DNA of 18,512 nt from JAZDMK01 sp043800975 (GTDB lineage: Bacteria; Bacteroidota; Bacteroidia; Bacteroidales; JAHJDW01): the NCBI GenBank assembly GCA_043800975.1, contig JAZDMK010000303.1:1-18512 (forward strand), given 5' to 3'. Positions 8,974 through 16,637 of the stretch are shown piece after piece. The position numbers and the translations under genes were made by a program. Position 1 is the first letter of the stretch; each line of letters starts with the position of its first letter. The notes below the pieces were generated by a model, which was not told the DNA's origin, searched no databases, and saw only the letters and a list, made by a program, of their open reading frames with translations.

Positions 8974-10173
8974 ATGCAAAAACTAAAATTCATACTCGCT
9001 TTTCTTTTTTTACCTGCTATACTCTGTGGGCAAGAGTTTGATTTTAATGTTTCTTTCTACAACACTCAAATCACGCTGCGGGCCGATTCCGGCATGATGC
9101 TCAACGACCAGCGCATGAATGCATCCGCAGAAAATGTAAATAAGTATTACCATGCGATGGTGATCGCTCCAGTCGATCCTTACATTGCATCTTTAAAAAA
9201 ACAACGTAAAAAAAACGGTCTCAACGACTGGCTCATGTTTGATCTCATGCAACAGTCCGCCGAAGTTCTGTTTCCGAATGCATCCCAAAATTATAAAACT
9301 CTTTTCCTCTGGTATATCGCTTCTGAAATTGGATACGATCTGGAACTATATCTTGCAGGACACAATGCATCCATTCTTGTCAGAACAAAAGAGACTTTGT
9401 ATGAACGTGATTTTTATCAGAAAGATGATATCTATTTTGTAAAAATTTATCCGGATGAAAGACCCCGCGGGCAGGATTTCAAATACCAGCGATTCATTCC
9501 ACCCTTTGACAATACAAACGCAGCTCCTTTTTCCTTTCTGCTCGACAGCCTTCCTGTTTTAACCGATGAGCCTGTATCTCGCGACCTCACATTCATTCAT
9601 GATGATAAAAATTATTCGGTCAGTATTAAAATTAATCAGAATGCTTTGGATTTAACGGAACATTATCCCATCGTCAGTCAGGATTTTTACTTTACAGTCC
9701 CCTTGTCGCACCTTGCCTTGCGTGAAATAAAACACGCATTTTCTGATTACCTGAAAAAACGAACCGTTCCTGAAGGATTAATTTTTTTACTAAGCTTTGT
9801 ACGTACTGCATTTATATACGAACCTGATATTATTCAGTTCCGTTCGGAGTTTCCGTTCACTGCGGAGCAAACATTATTTTTTGGAAAATCAGATTGTGAA
9901 GATCGTTCTGCATTGTTTTTTCAGCTTGTAAAAACTTTCTATCCTGAAATACCCATGATTGTACTTGAGTTTCCAGAACATGTTACAGTAGGCGTTGCAC
10001 TTCCTGAAGCTTCCTCATTATACCCTGTTATGCATAAAAACAGACGTTATTATATCTGCGAACCCACCAACCCCGGCAACGAGCTTAAGCTGGGCCAGAC
10101 CACGCTGGCAGGACAGAACTATAAAATTATATACGACTGGGAACCCCCGGTAAAGAAAAGTAGTAAGCGCTAA
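8974..10173 (+). CDS. Exported transglutaminase-like (papain-fold) protein
   Basis: From the ATG at 8974 the product is 399 residues. This start gives a normal signal peptide, MQKLKF then a hydrophobic core, ending at about ILCGQ (residue 20). The open frame extends back to a GTG at 8908, but that start abuts the terminator and lacks a basic N-region. Residues about 21-250 are an N-terminal region I do not recognise. Residues about 255-390 look transglutaminase-like: GKSDCEDRS carries the presumed nucleophile Cys308, FPEHVTVGV the presumed His336, and ICEPTNPG provides Glu363 where the family usually has Asp in 'DPT'. Such folds include transamidases and peptidases, so substrate and reaction are unknown; a periplasmic or surface location is inferred. 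It is convergent with the lipoprotein gene, 21 bases away, with no terminator between. No convincing promoter was found. Confidence 0.82.
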   Translation: MQKLKFILAFLFLPAILCGQEFDFNVSFYNTQITLRADSGMMLNDQRMNASAENVNKYYHAMVIAPVDPYIASLKKQRKKNGLNDWLMFDLMQQSAEVLFPNASQNYKTLFLWYIASEIGYDLELYLAGHNASILVRTKETLYERDFYQKDDIYFVKIYPDERPRGQDFKYQRFIPPFDNTNAAPFSFLLDSLPVLTDEPVSRDLTFIHDDKNYSVSIKINQNALDLTEHYPIVSQDFYFTVPLSHLALREIKHAFSDYLKKRTVPEGLIFLLSFVRTAFIYEPDIIQFRSEFPFTAEQTLFFGKSDCEDRSALFFQLVKTFYPEIPMIVLEFPEHVTVGVALPEASSLYPVMHKNRRYYICEPTNPGNELKLGQTTLAGQNYKIIYDWEPPVKKSSKR

Positions 10174-10194
10174 GCTTTATTAAAAATTCAGAAT

Positions 10195-10929
10195 TTACTT
10201 CTTCGCTTCTTCTTCCTTACTCATTTCAATCCTGCGAACAGTAACAAAATTATCATCACAGGCTTCGAAATAAACAACGGCTTTGTTCACAGCTCCATCT
10301 GAAATCTGACGAGCCATAATGGCAAAGTCTTTATCATAGGATAAATCTGTTTTCAGATCATCCCGCACAACCATTCTGAAAACGTAGGCAGATCCTTCCT
10401 TGCAGAATTGAACCGATTTTGTTTTTCCATTAAAAAATTCTTCCTTCACAAGAAAATCGCCAAGCTTCGTGGCTTCAGCATCTGTTACACCATTTTTATA
10501 AAAGAGCTCACCTTTGTTTATTATCTTGCATTTGCCGAAATCATTGGGCTTAACTGTACGCAAAGTTTTGAATTTCGAATCACACAGATGGCCTTCCAGC
10601 GGTTTTTCAGGAAATAAATGCGTTTGAATCGTAGTCAGATAGGAAGCCATCTTCTTCACGTAGCTTTCATCTTTATCAATTCCTTCCTTGACAACAAAAC
10701 GAACAAGATATTTTTCGCCTTCCTTGTCCAGCTGCACCGAAGCACCTTCACCTGTGAAGTATTCTGTTTCCTGTAAAAAATCGCCCAGCTTCTGCCCTTC
10801 TTCTTTTGTCACATTATCTGTGTAAAAGACTTCACTTTTTCCGAACTCGATTTTGGTTCCGTAGTTTGTGCATGCTGCAAAAGTTACTGCTATTATAGCC
10901 AGTGCAAGAATTGAATAGATTTTTTTCAT
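10195..10929 (-). CDS. Lipoprotein with two copies of an uncharacterised ~95-residue domain
   Basis: This is a 244-residue predicted lipoprotein. A hydrophobic leader ends in TFAAC with lipidation Cys at residue 20. The mature part is an internal tandem duplication. Unit 1 at about 33-126 (EVFYTDNVT, KLGDFL, SVQLDKEG, VRFVVKEG, LCDSKFKTLR) aligns with unit 2 at about 141-233 (ELFYKNGVT, KLGDFL, SVQFCKEG, FRMVVRDD, ACDDNFVTVR). The equivalent cysteines C116 and C224 are conserved between units; C134 and C176 are additional. I recall similar unnamed proteins in bacteria but cannot name the domain or its function. The C-terminus is short and charged (SKEEEAKK). The gene has its own promoter at 10955-10985 and is divergent from the dipeptidase gene. 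Confidence 0.88.
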   Translation of the reverse strand: MKKIYSILALAIIAVTFAACTNYGTKIEFGKSEVFYTDNVTKEEGQKLGDFLQETEYFTGEGASVQLDKEGEKYLVRFVVKEGIDKDESYVKKMASYLTTIQTHLFPEKPLEGHLCDSKFKTLRTVKPNDFGKCKIINKGELFYKNGVTDAEATKLGDFLVKEEFFNGKTKSVQFCKEGSAYVFRMVVRDDLKTDLSYDKDFAIMARQISDGAVNKAVVYFEACDDNFVTVRRIEMSKEEEAKK

Positions 10930-10954
10930 ACTGATTTCTGTTTGGTTTCAATGT

Positions 10955-10985
10955 CAAATTTAATAAACATTTTATACTTCCCAAA
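10955..10985 (-). promoter_or_regulatory. Promoter of the lipoprotein gene (minus strand)
   Basis: Read on the minus strand, TTTG at 10985-10982 and TAAATTTG at 10962-10955 fit the Bacteroidota -33/-7 consensus with 19 bases between them. The predicted leader to the ATG at 10929 is about 20 nt. The spacing nearly equals that of the surface protein promoter. Confidence 0.7.
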
Positions 10986-11018
10986 AAAACGAAATTATTA
11001 TTATCAGATTACTTCTTT

Positions 11019-11026
11019 TACATTTG
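11019..11026 (+). promoter_or_regulatory. -7 element of the C69 dipeptidase promoter
   Basis: TACATTTG is a perfect TAnnTTTG match 19 bases before the ATG at 11046. No clear TTTG is found at the -33 distance, so the call rests on one box and its position. With the minus-strand promoter at 10955-10985 this makes 10930-11045 a compact divergent regulatory region. Confidence 0.5.
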
Positions 11027-11045
11027 TTGAATAATCCAATTGCAC

Positions 11046-12764
11046 ATGAAACTGATTTACTCCATTCTCTTTTCTGCAGTTTTAATTCTATCCTGCATTC
11101 ATACAAATGCCTGCACCAATATTATTGTTACGCGTTCGGCCAGCACCGACAAATCGGTGATGATGACCTATGCAGCAGACTCGCATATTCGCTATGGGTA
11201 TTTATTTTTCTACCCTACAGCTGATCATCCGGCCGGTGCCACGACCGACGTTATCCATTATGAAAACGGAAAACTGATGGGACGCATTCCCGATGTTCCG
11301 CACACCTATAATGTTATCGGACTGATGAACGAAAATCAGGTTGCCTGCGGCGAAACCACATTTGGCGGACTCGACAGCTTACAAAACCAGCCCGGGGCCA
11401 TTTTGGATTATGGTTCTCTGATGCGCATTGCACTGCAGCGCTCGAAAACTGCACGCGATGCGATTCGCGTAATGACCGAACTGATCGAACAATACGGTTA
11501 TGCATCTTCCGGAGAATCGATTTCAGTGACCGATAAAAACGAAGCCTGGATTCTTGAAATCATCGGAAAAGGAAAATACGAAAAAGGCGCTGTGTGGGTG
11601 GCCATGCGTATTCCCGACGGTTGCATTTCAGGGCACGCGAATCAGGCACGTATCACAACGTTTAAATTTCAACAAAAAAATGAATGGAACAATCTGAAAC
11701 AGGAAGTTTTTCATTCGAAGGATGTGATCAGCTTTGCAAAGGCGCACGGCTTTTACAAAGGCACAGATGAAAGCTTCAGCTTTTCGGATGTATACAACCC
11801 CATCAACTTTGGTGGTGCACGTTTTTGCGATGCAAGGGTGTGGTCGTTTTTCCGTAAATGGAATGCATCCATTCGCGAAAGTCCTTACTACACCGAGTAT
11901 GCAATGGGTAAGTTTTATAACAGCGAAAAGTTTTTTGACGGAAGTTTGAATCCCAACAAATTTGTAAGCAACCGCCTTCCATTGTGGATCAAGCCTGACA
12001 AGGCCGTCAGTCTTTCTGATGTGATGAATGCCATGCGCGATCATTACGAAGACACTCCTTTGGATATGCGCGATGGCATAGGCGCCGGGCCTTATCACTG
12101 CCCCTATCGTTGGCGTCCGATGGAATTTAAAATCGACAGCAATACCTATTTGCATGAACGTGCCATTGCAACGCAGCAAACCGGTTATGTTTTTGTTGCG
12201 CAATCGCGCGACAGACTTCCCGATCCTGTGGGCGGCATTTTTTGGTTCGGTGTGGATGATGCCGACGGATGTGTGTTTGCGCCCATGTATTGCGGCATAA
12301 AACGCATTCCATCTTCCTATGCACAAGGCAACGGCTCGATGATTCAGTGGAGCGACAGCTCAGCCTTCTGGACGTTCAGCATGGTTAATAATTTTGGCTA
12401 CTCCAAATACGACAGGATTCATCCGGAAGTAGAAAAATACCAGAAGGAATATGAAACTTTATTCATGAACGAAGTAGCTGCACTTGACGCAAAAGCTGCA
12501 TCCTCAAGTGAAAGCGAGATGCTGGAAATGATCACACAGTTCAGTGTAAGTCGCGGAAACCAGCTGGTGAAAGACTGGCGCGTGTTTTTTCAGTATCTGT
12601 TTATGAAATACATGGATGGAAATCTGAAGAAAACCGAAGGAATGAAACTCACGGAAAATGGCAACGGCAAAGGTATTCCTGTGAAGCCCACTCATCCCGG
12701 ATACGGTAAGGAATGGGAAAGATTGATGATGGAGAATACGGGAGAAAGGTATTTAGCAAAATGA
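11046..12764 (+). CDS. Secreted peptidase family C69 (PepD-like) dipeptidase
   Basis: This is a 572-residue Ntn-hydrolase of the C69 dipeptidase family, predicted to cleave dipeptides or short peptides outside the cytoplasm. The ATG at 11046 starts a signal peptide (MKLIYSILFS) ending at about TNA. The next residue, Cys23, opens CTNIIVTRSAS, the hallmark N-terminal-nucleophile segment of the family. Signal peptidase cleavage would free Cys23 as the catalytic residue. The following AADSH keeps the Asp-Ser of the family motif. Other supporting stretches are GETTFGG, SGESISVTDKNEAW, GKGKYEKGAVWVA, HANQARI and a C-terminal SQSRDRLPDP-like region (QSRDRLPDPVGG). Length fits secreted Bacteroidota members. 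An in-frame TTG at 11040 is less likely as start. A competing lipobox-like ILSC at Cys17 is noted separately. Arg codons are mainly CGC/CGT, in contrast to the next gene. Confidence 0.92.
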   Translation: MKLIYSILFSAVLILSCIHTNACTNIIVTRSASTDKSVMMTYAADSHIRYGYLFFYPTADHPAGATTDVIHYENGKLMGRIPDVPHTYNVIGLMNENQVACGETTFGGLDSLQNQPGAILDYGSLMRIALQRSKTARDAIRVMTELIEQYGYASSGESISVTDKNEAWILEIIGKGKYEKGAVWVAMRIPDGCISGHANQARITTFKFQQKNEWNNLKQEVFHSKDVISFAKAHGFYKGTDESFSFSDVYNPINFGGARFCDARVWSFFRKWNASIRESPYYTEYAMGKFYNSEKFFDGSLNPNKFVSNRLPLWIKPDKAVSLSDVMNAMRDHYEDTPLDMRDGIGAGPYHCPYRWRPMEFKIDSNTYLHERAIATQQTGYVFVAQSRDRLPDPVGGIFWFGVDDADGCVFAPMYCGIKRIPSSYAQGNGSMIQWSDSSAFWTFSMVNNFGYSKYDRIHPEVEKYQKEYETLFMNEVAALDAKAASSSESEMLEMITQFSVSRGNQLVKDWRVFFQYLFMKYMDGNLKKTEGMKLTENGNGKGIPVKPTHPGYGKEWERLMMENTGERYLAK

Positions 12765-12801
12765 TGCGGATTGCGGATTCTTAATTTTATTTAAATAACC
12801 T

Positions 12802-14103
12802 ATGGCAACCATTAAAACTGCTCAAATGGATATAAAGAAAAAATTCAGAAGTGCCATCAAACGTGGAACAGGTGAAGCATATCTGTTGATGAAAAACAAT
12901 CCTGGTGTTGATTTTTCAAATGCGATCATAAAAGCCGCACTGATAAATTTATCTTACGATAACCAATGTGAAAATAGCAGAGCGGAATATGTATACGACC
13001 TCATGGAACTTTCTGGTCAGAAAAAGAAAATTCGAAAGGCTATTTTAAATGGGTTAATGAATGAAAAACACGGAAACTGTGATCTTGTACAATTGTTTGA
13101 GCTTGCAGTAATATTGGTAAAACATGAGGATCAGGAAGCCAGAAAAGCCATATACAAAAGGTTTAACAAGAAAGATGAAAATGCAGTTTGGGCCGGAGTA
13201 AACTCTATTATTGAACTTGATGGACTACAAGGATTGATAAGAGTTGCAGATGCAAGAGGTAAAATGATAGTCAAAAATTATGAGGAGTGGGATAATGGGT
13301 TTTTAATAAAAGATTTCCAAGAACAAAATCCTGGCATTAACGCTTGGAACGAACTAATAAAAGCCGGAAAAGACAATAAATTTATTAAAGCATATCTGGA
13401 CGCAATAAGAAAAAACAAAAGGTTAAACCGAAGAAGAGTCCGACCCAAATGCAGCTATAAAACGGTTAGAGATAGAATAAACAAAAATGCTATTCAACCG
13501 CTTCCTTTTTATGGAGTAAAAGAAATTTCAAGTTCTGATATTAAAAAAAATGCTGCTGATTTTTTAAAAGAAAGTAGTCCGGAGAGATTAGAAAGTTATC
13601 TTAGTGTTTTTGAAGAAGTAAAATATCCTTACGATTACAAAACAATACTAAATCTTGCAAAGAAACGAAACAGAAAGAACAGCAGAATATGCGAATTTGC
13701 AAGCACTGCACTGAAATATTTTTCTGGTGAAGATATTCGCAAATTTGCACTTGAGAAAATACAAACTATAAGAATTCCTTATGGCTATTTGGATTTACTT
13801 GTTTCAAATTACAAAAAAGAAGATTCAAAGCTTTTTACTAAAATCATATCTCGTTGTAAAGATGAACATGAAGCCCATACTATTGCACAAAGAATTATTA
13901 ACATTTACGAAGCCAATAAAACACCTGAATGTAAAAAACCGCTAGAAGATATCTACAACAGGATCAACTGCGGAATCTGCCGACATCTGATTGTTAAAAT
14001 TTTAATTAAAAACAAAGTTCTTTCTTTAAAAATAAAGAATGAGATTCATTATGATAGTTACGAGGACACTAGAAAATTAGCCAAATCGCTTTCATCCAAA
14101 TAA
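12802..14103 (+). CDS. Uncharacterised alpha-helical HEAT-like repeat protein, possibly acquired
   Basis: This 433-residue protein has no signal peptide or membrane segment, so it is predicted to be cytoplasmic. It is Lys/Arg/Asn-rich and reads as successive amphipathic helices of the HEAT/ARM type. The C-terminus has a distinctive block: C377, NCGICR with C390 and C393, then DSYEDTRK at 418-425. I recall this N- and C-terminal pattern (TAQMDIKKKFRSAIKRGTG start; CxxCR and D-YED-R end) in uncharacterised bacterial proteins, but no function is known to me. The gene is visibly AT-richer than its neighbours and uses mostly AGA for Arg, whereas the dipeptidase gene uses mostly CGC/CGT, suggesting transfer. 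It starts 37 bases after the dipeptidase stop and ends 26 bases from the convergent yidC stop. No separate promoter or terminator is evident. Four TAACT pentamers lie in and around the short gap (14101-14127). Confidence 0.8.
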   Translation: MATIKTAQMDIKKKFRSAIKRGTGEAYLLMKNNPGVDFSNAIIKAALINLSYDNQCENSRAEYVYDLMELSGQKKKIRKAILNGLMNEKHGNCDLVQLFELAVILVKHEDQEARKAIYKRFNKKDENAVWAGVNSIIELDGLQGLIRVADARGKMIVKNYEEWDNGFLIKDFQEQNPGINAWNELIKAGKDNKFIKAYLDAIRKNKRLNRRRVRPKCSYKTVRDRINKNAIQPLPFYGVKEISSSDIKKNAADFLKESSPERLESYLSVFEEVKYPYDYKTILNLAKKRNRKNSRICEFASTALKYFSGEDIRKFALEKIQTIRIPYGYLDLLVSNYKKEDSKLFTKIISRCKDEHEAHTIAQRIINIYEANKTPECKKPLEDIYNRINCGICRHLIVKILIKNKVLSLKIKNEIHYDSYEDTRKLAKSLSSK

Positions 14104-14129
14104 CTCAATAACTAATAACTTATAACTCA

Positions 14130-16067
14130 CTACTTCTTCTTCGGCTGATAACCGCGCTGCTTAGCCATCTCTTCCAGGCGAAGCTGAAACTTCGATTTCT
14201 TGACCGTCACATTCTTCGCTTTGTTGGCATTGATTTTCTCCATCACTTTATCATGATTCACAAACCTGCGGAAGGCGTACTGTTGTGCAAAAGTCAACAT
14301 GTTGGCCAGGAAATAATAATAGCTTAATCCGGATGCGTAATTATTAAAAATACCCAGGAACATAACCGGCATGATATACATCATCACTTTCATTCCGGGC
14401 ATCTGTGTGCCAGTGCTCATCATATCCATGTTTGTACGTGTATAGATGATCGTCGAAATGGTCATAAGCAATGTGAATAAACTTACGTGATCGCCGTAGA
14501 AAGGAATATTAAATCCAAGACTCAGAATCGAGTCGTAAGAAGAAAGATCTTCTGCCCAGAGGAAACTCTGCTGCCTTAGTTCGAAGGATGCCGGGAAAAA
14601 GCGGAACATCGCAATCAGAATCGGGAACTGAAGCAGCATCGGAATACAACCAGCCATCGGGTTAACGCCCGCCTTCTTATACAGTGCCATCGTGGCCTGC
14701 TGCTTTTTCATCGCATCTTCCTTCTTGGGGAATTTCTTTCCAATCTCTTCTACATCCGGCTTCAATACACGCATTTTTGCGGAAGACATATACGTTTTTC
14801 GGGCAATCGGGAAAAGCAATATTTTTAAAAGAATCGTCAGTATTAAAATGATAATACCGTAATTAAATGCAGTGTTTGTTTCCAGAAAATTAAATACAGG
14901 AATTGTGATATACTGATTAAACCAGCGCATCAGGAAGAAGCTCCAGCCCAAAGGAATCACACGTTCATAATCATCATGATACTGACGCATGGTTTTATAA
15001 TGATTCGGACCAAAATAAAAATTCATGGCGAAGCTTTCATTGTTTGTCTGGGCATTAAAAGGAACACCCATCTTGGCTTCGGCTTTCTTCAGATGATTGT
15101 GCATGGTATCTGTTACCTTAACTTCAACATCCGCATTTGCAAAACCAGCAGGCGCACTCAGTATTGAGGAAAAGAACTGCTGCTTGAATGCCATCCATTT
15201 TACTTTTGTCTTTATGGACAATTTATCTTCGCTGCTTTCTGAAAGATAGTCTACTTCCTCATCAGAGAAGCTTTTGTAATAAACTGTAGAGTTAGCGTGC
15301 TCATTCGAGATACTCTTTTCGATACGCGGCATTTGAATTTTCCACATCAGATCAACATAGCCGGAATTGGCCATGATGATATTCTTCATCCCATTGAAGC
15401 CAATACTGAAGCCCATATCATATTTATTTCCGCGAAGGGTATAAATAAAATCAATCGACTTTCCGGAAGTAGCGGAATCAGCAACAAGGCTCATCACAAG
15501 GGTAAGACTGTCTTTCCCTTTTACACTCATCGAGTCGGAAGTAAGTGCCTTACCGCCAGCCAGCATAGGTTTGAAATACAAGGATCCCGTGTTAATCGAA
15601 CGGTTGTTTGAAAAGAAGTTCAGACTGAATGTTGTTGAGTCACCGTTGAAAAGATAAAGCGGCTTCTGATCGAAAGTTTTATAATTCTTCAGCATCACCG
15701 AATAGATGCGGCCTCCGAGCGTAGAAAACTTAATGCGGAACATTTCGTTTTCCACCGTGATCATTTTGTTTTTTCCTTCAGCAACATATGCAAAAGAGCC
15801 CAGTTCGTTTTTCTGATCCGCTTTCATCGCTGAATCACTTACCTTGCTGGTATCGCCTTTAACGGCAGCTTTTACAGCTGTGTCTTTCTTAACGGGAACA
15901 ACCTTGGCTGCGTTTACAGAATCGTCAATCTTCTTCTGCACTTTGGCAATGGAGTCCTGCACGCGTTGTTTCTTCTCAACTTCTTCTTTGCTGGGCTGTG
16001 TGATAATGCCGTATACCACAAGGATGGCTACGATCAGTAAAATTCCGATAATGGATTGTTTGTTCAT
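14130..16067 (-). CDS. yidC: Membrane protein insertase YidC
   Basis: This is a 645-residue inner membrane insertase of the YidC/Oxa1/Alb3 family. It inserts and folds membrane proteins alone or with Sec. TM1 is at about residues 5-23, followed by a Lys/Ala/Asp-rich linker and the large periplasmic beta domain at about 95-365. The conserved insertase core covers about 375-605. TM2 (about 400-420, ILLKILLFPIARK) carries Lys415 at the position of E. coli Arg366. The cytoplasmic hairpin contains MRVLKPDVEEI and ALYKKAGVNPMAGCIPMLLQ, the most diagnostic stretch. The remaining TMs lie at about 472-492, 527-545 and 560-595. The basic tail (about 606-645, ending QPKKK) is the kind proposed to contact ribosomes. 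Length and Lys substitution suit Bacteroidota. It is convergent with the HEAT-like gene, and its promoter is at 16111-16118. Confidence 0.98.
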   Translation of the reverse strand: MNKQSIIGILLIVAILVVYGIITQPSKEEVEKKQRVQDSIAKVQKKIDDSVNAAKVVPVKKDTAVKAAVKGDTSKVSDSAMKADQKNELGSFAYVAEGKNKMITVENEMFRIKFSTLGGRIYSVMLKNYKTFDQKPLYLFNGDSTTFSLNFFSNNRSINTGSLYFKPMLAGGKALTSDSMSVKGKDSLTLVMSLVADSATSGKSIDFIYTLRGNKYDMGFSIGFNGMKNIIMANSGYVDLMWKIQMPRIEKSISNEHANSTVYYKSFSDEEVDYLSESSEDKLSIKTKVKWMAFKQQFFSSILSAPAGFANADVEVKVTDTMHNHLKKAEAKMGVPFNAQTNNESFAMNFYFGPNHYKTMRQYHDDYERVIPLGWSFFLMRWFNQYITIPVFNFLETNTAFNYGIIILILTILLKILLFPIARKTYMSSAKMRVLKPDVEEIGKKFPKKEDAMKKQQATMALYKKAGVNPMAGCIPMLLQFPILIAMFRFFPASFELRQQSFLWAEDLSSYDSILSLGFNIPFYGDHVSLFTLLMTISTIIYTRTNMDMMSTGTQMPGMKVMMYIMPVMFLGIFNNYASGLSYYYFLANMLTFAQQYAFRRFVNHDKVMEKINANKAKNVTVKKSKFQLRLEEMAKQRGYQPKKK

Positions 16068-16110
16068 GCTTCTTCAATTTCTGTCCTCCGGAAAATCCGG
16101 TGAGGGGGTG

Positions 16111-16118
16111 CAAATATA
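16111..16118 (-). promoter_or_regulatory. -7 element of the yidC promoter (minus strand)
   Basis: On the minus strand this reads TATATTTG, a perfect TAnnTTTG, 43 bases before the yidC ATG and the same octamer as in the surface protein promoters. No good TTTG is present at the -33 distance. The leader contains a short CCGG/CCGG inverted repeat (16088-16100) of unclear meaning. Confidence 0.55.
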
Positions 16119-16216
16119 GTGGAAAATTAAAAAACCTGCTTCGATTGTTTTTGATTCAATCGTCAGGATGCTGAAATTAGCGGTTAAATGGAAGGGGGAA
16201 GTGGCGGTAGTAGTAA

Positions 16217-16278
16217 TCAGTGATCAGTCTGCCGAGACGGGTCAGTGATCAGTCTGCCGAGACGGGTCAGTGATCAGT
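16217..16278. repeat. 25-bp tandem repeat, 2.5 copies
   Basis: Units at 16217-16241 and 16242-16266 are identical, and a 12-base partial unit follows at 16267-16278. Each unit joins TCAGTGATCAGT, which contains the palindrome TGATCA, to CTGCCGAGACGGG. The units abut directly without unique spacers, so this is not a CRISPR array. Confidence 0.95.
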
Positions 16279-16368
16279 TTTTTTACTTTGCGGTTTTTTC
16301 TTTAACACATAGGAACAGTAGGAAAACATAGTCACATAGAGAAATACAAAAAGTTGGATGCCGTATAC

Positions 16369-16393
16369 GCCGAGGCGAATCAGTAATCAGTTT
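16369..16393. repeat. Diverged copy of the 25-bp repeat
   Basis: This stretch (GCCGAGGCGAAT then CAGTAATCAGTTT) matches 16256-16280 at 21 of 25 positions. Both copies are followed shortly by ACTTTGCG (16285-16292 and 16408-16415). A longer composite unit containing both parts may therefore have been duplicated and then decayed. Confidence 0.75.
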
Positions 16394-16500
16394 ATGAAAA
16401 ATAAATAACTTTGCGTTCTCCGCGTCTCTGCGCTCCAGTGGCTTCGTATTTTGGTGTTCTTTAGTGTTTCTGTGTTTTGGTGGCACCCGAGGCCGAGGGC

Positions 16501-16537
16501 CGAGAGCAACCGAAGGTGCAAAGCACCTGAGCTCTCG
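16501..16537. repeat. Nested inverted repeat (two-tier hairpin)
   Basis: The outer arms CGAGAGC (16501-16507) and GCTCTCG (16531-16537) enclose the inner arms AGGTGC (16514-16519) and GCACCT (16523-16528) around an AAA loop. All 13 base pairs are perfect, and an asymmetric internal loop (6 versus 2 bases) separates the tiers. No T-tract follows, so it is not an ordinary terminator. It could be a REP-like element or a small structured RNA piece; function unknown. Confidence 0.7.
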
Positions 16538-16637
16538 AACACATTTGAAAATGATGAATAGTGAGAACCAGCAGGCTTGTGTTGCGACAGTGGGAGCGAG
16601 TAACAAAAATATGCTAAGTAAAAAACCTGTAGCCTTT

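Noticed and set aside
11628..12326. 232-residue antisense open frame inside the dipeptidase gene
   Set aside because: It is a shadow of the CGC/CGT-rich coding strand. The plus-strand protein matches the C69 family over this whole stretch.
14101..14127. TAACT pentamer repeats between the HEAT-like gene and yidC as a regulatory array
   Set aside because: The copies are irregularly spaced and AT-rich, and they start at a stop codon between convergent genes. They are more likely simple-sequence drift.
16217..16278. CRISPR-like direct repeats
   Set aside because: The 25-bp units abut directly with no unique spacers, there are only 2.5 copies, and no cas gene is nearby.
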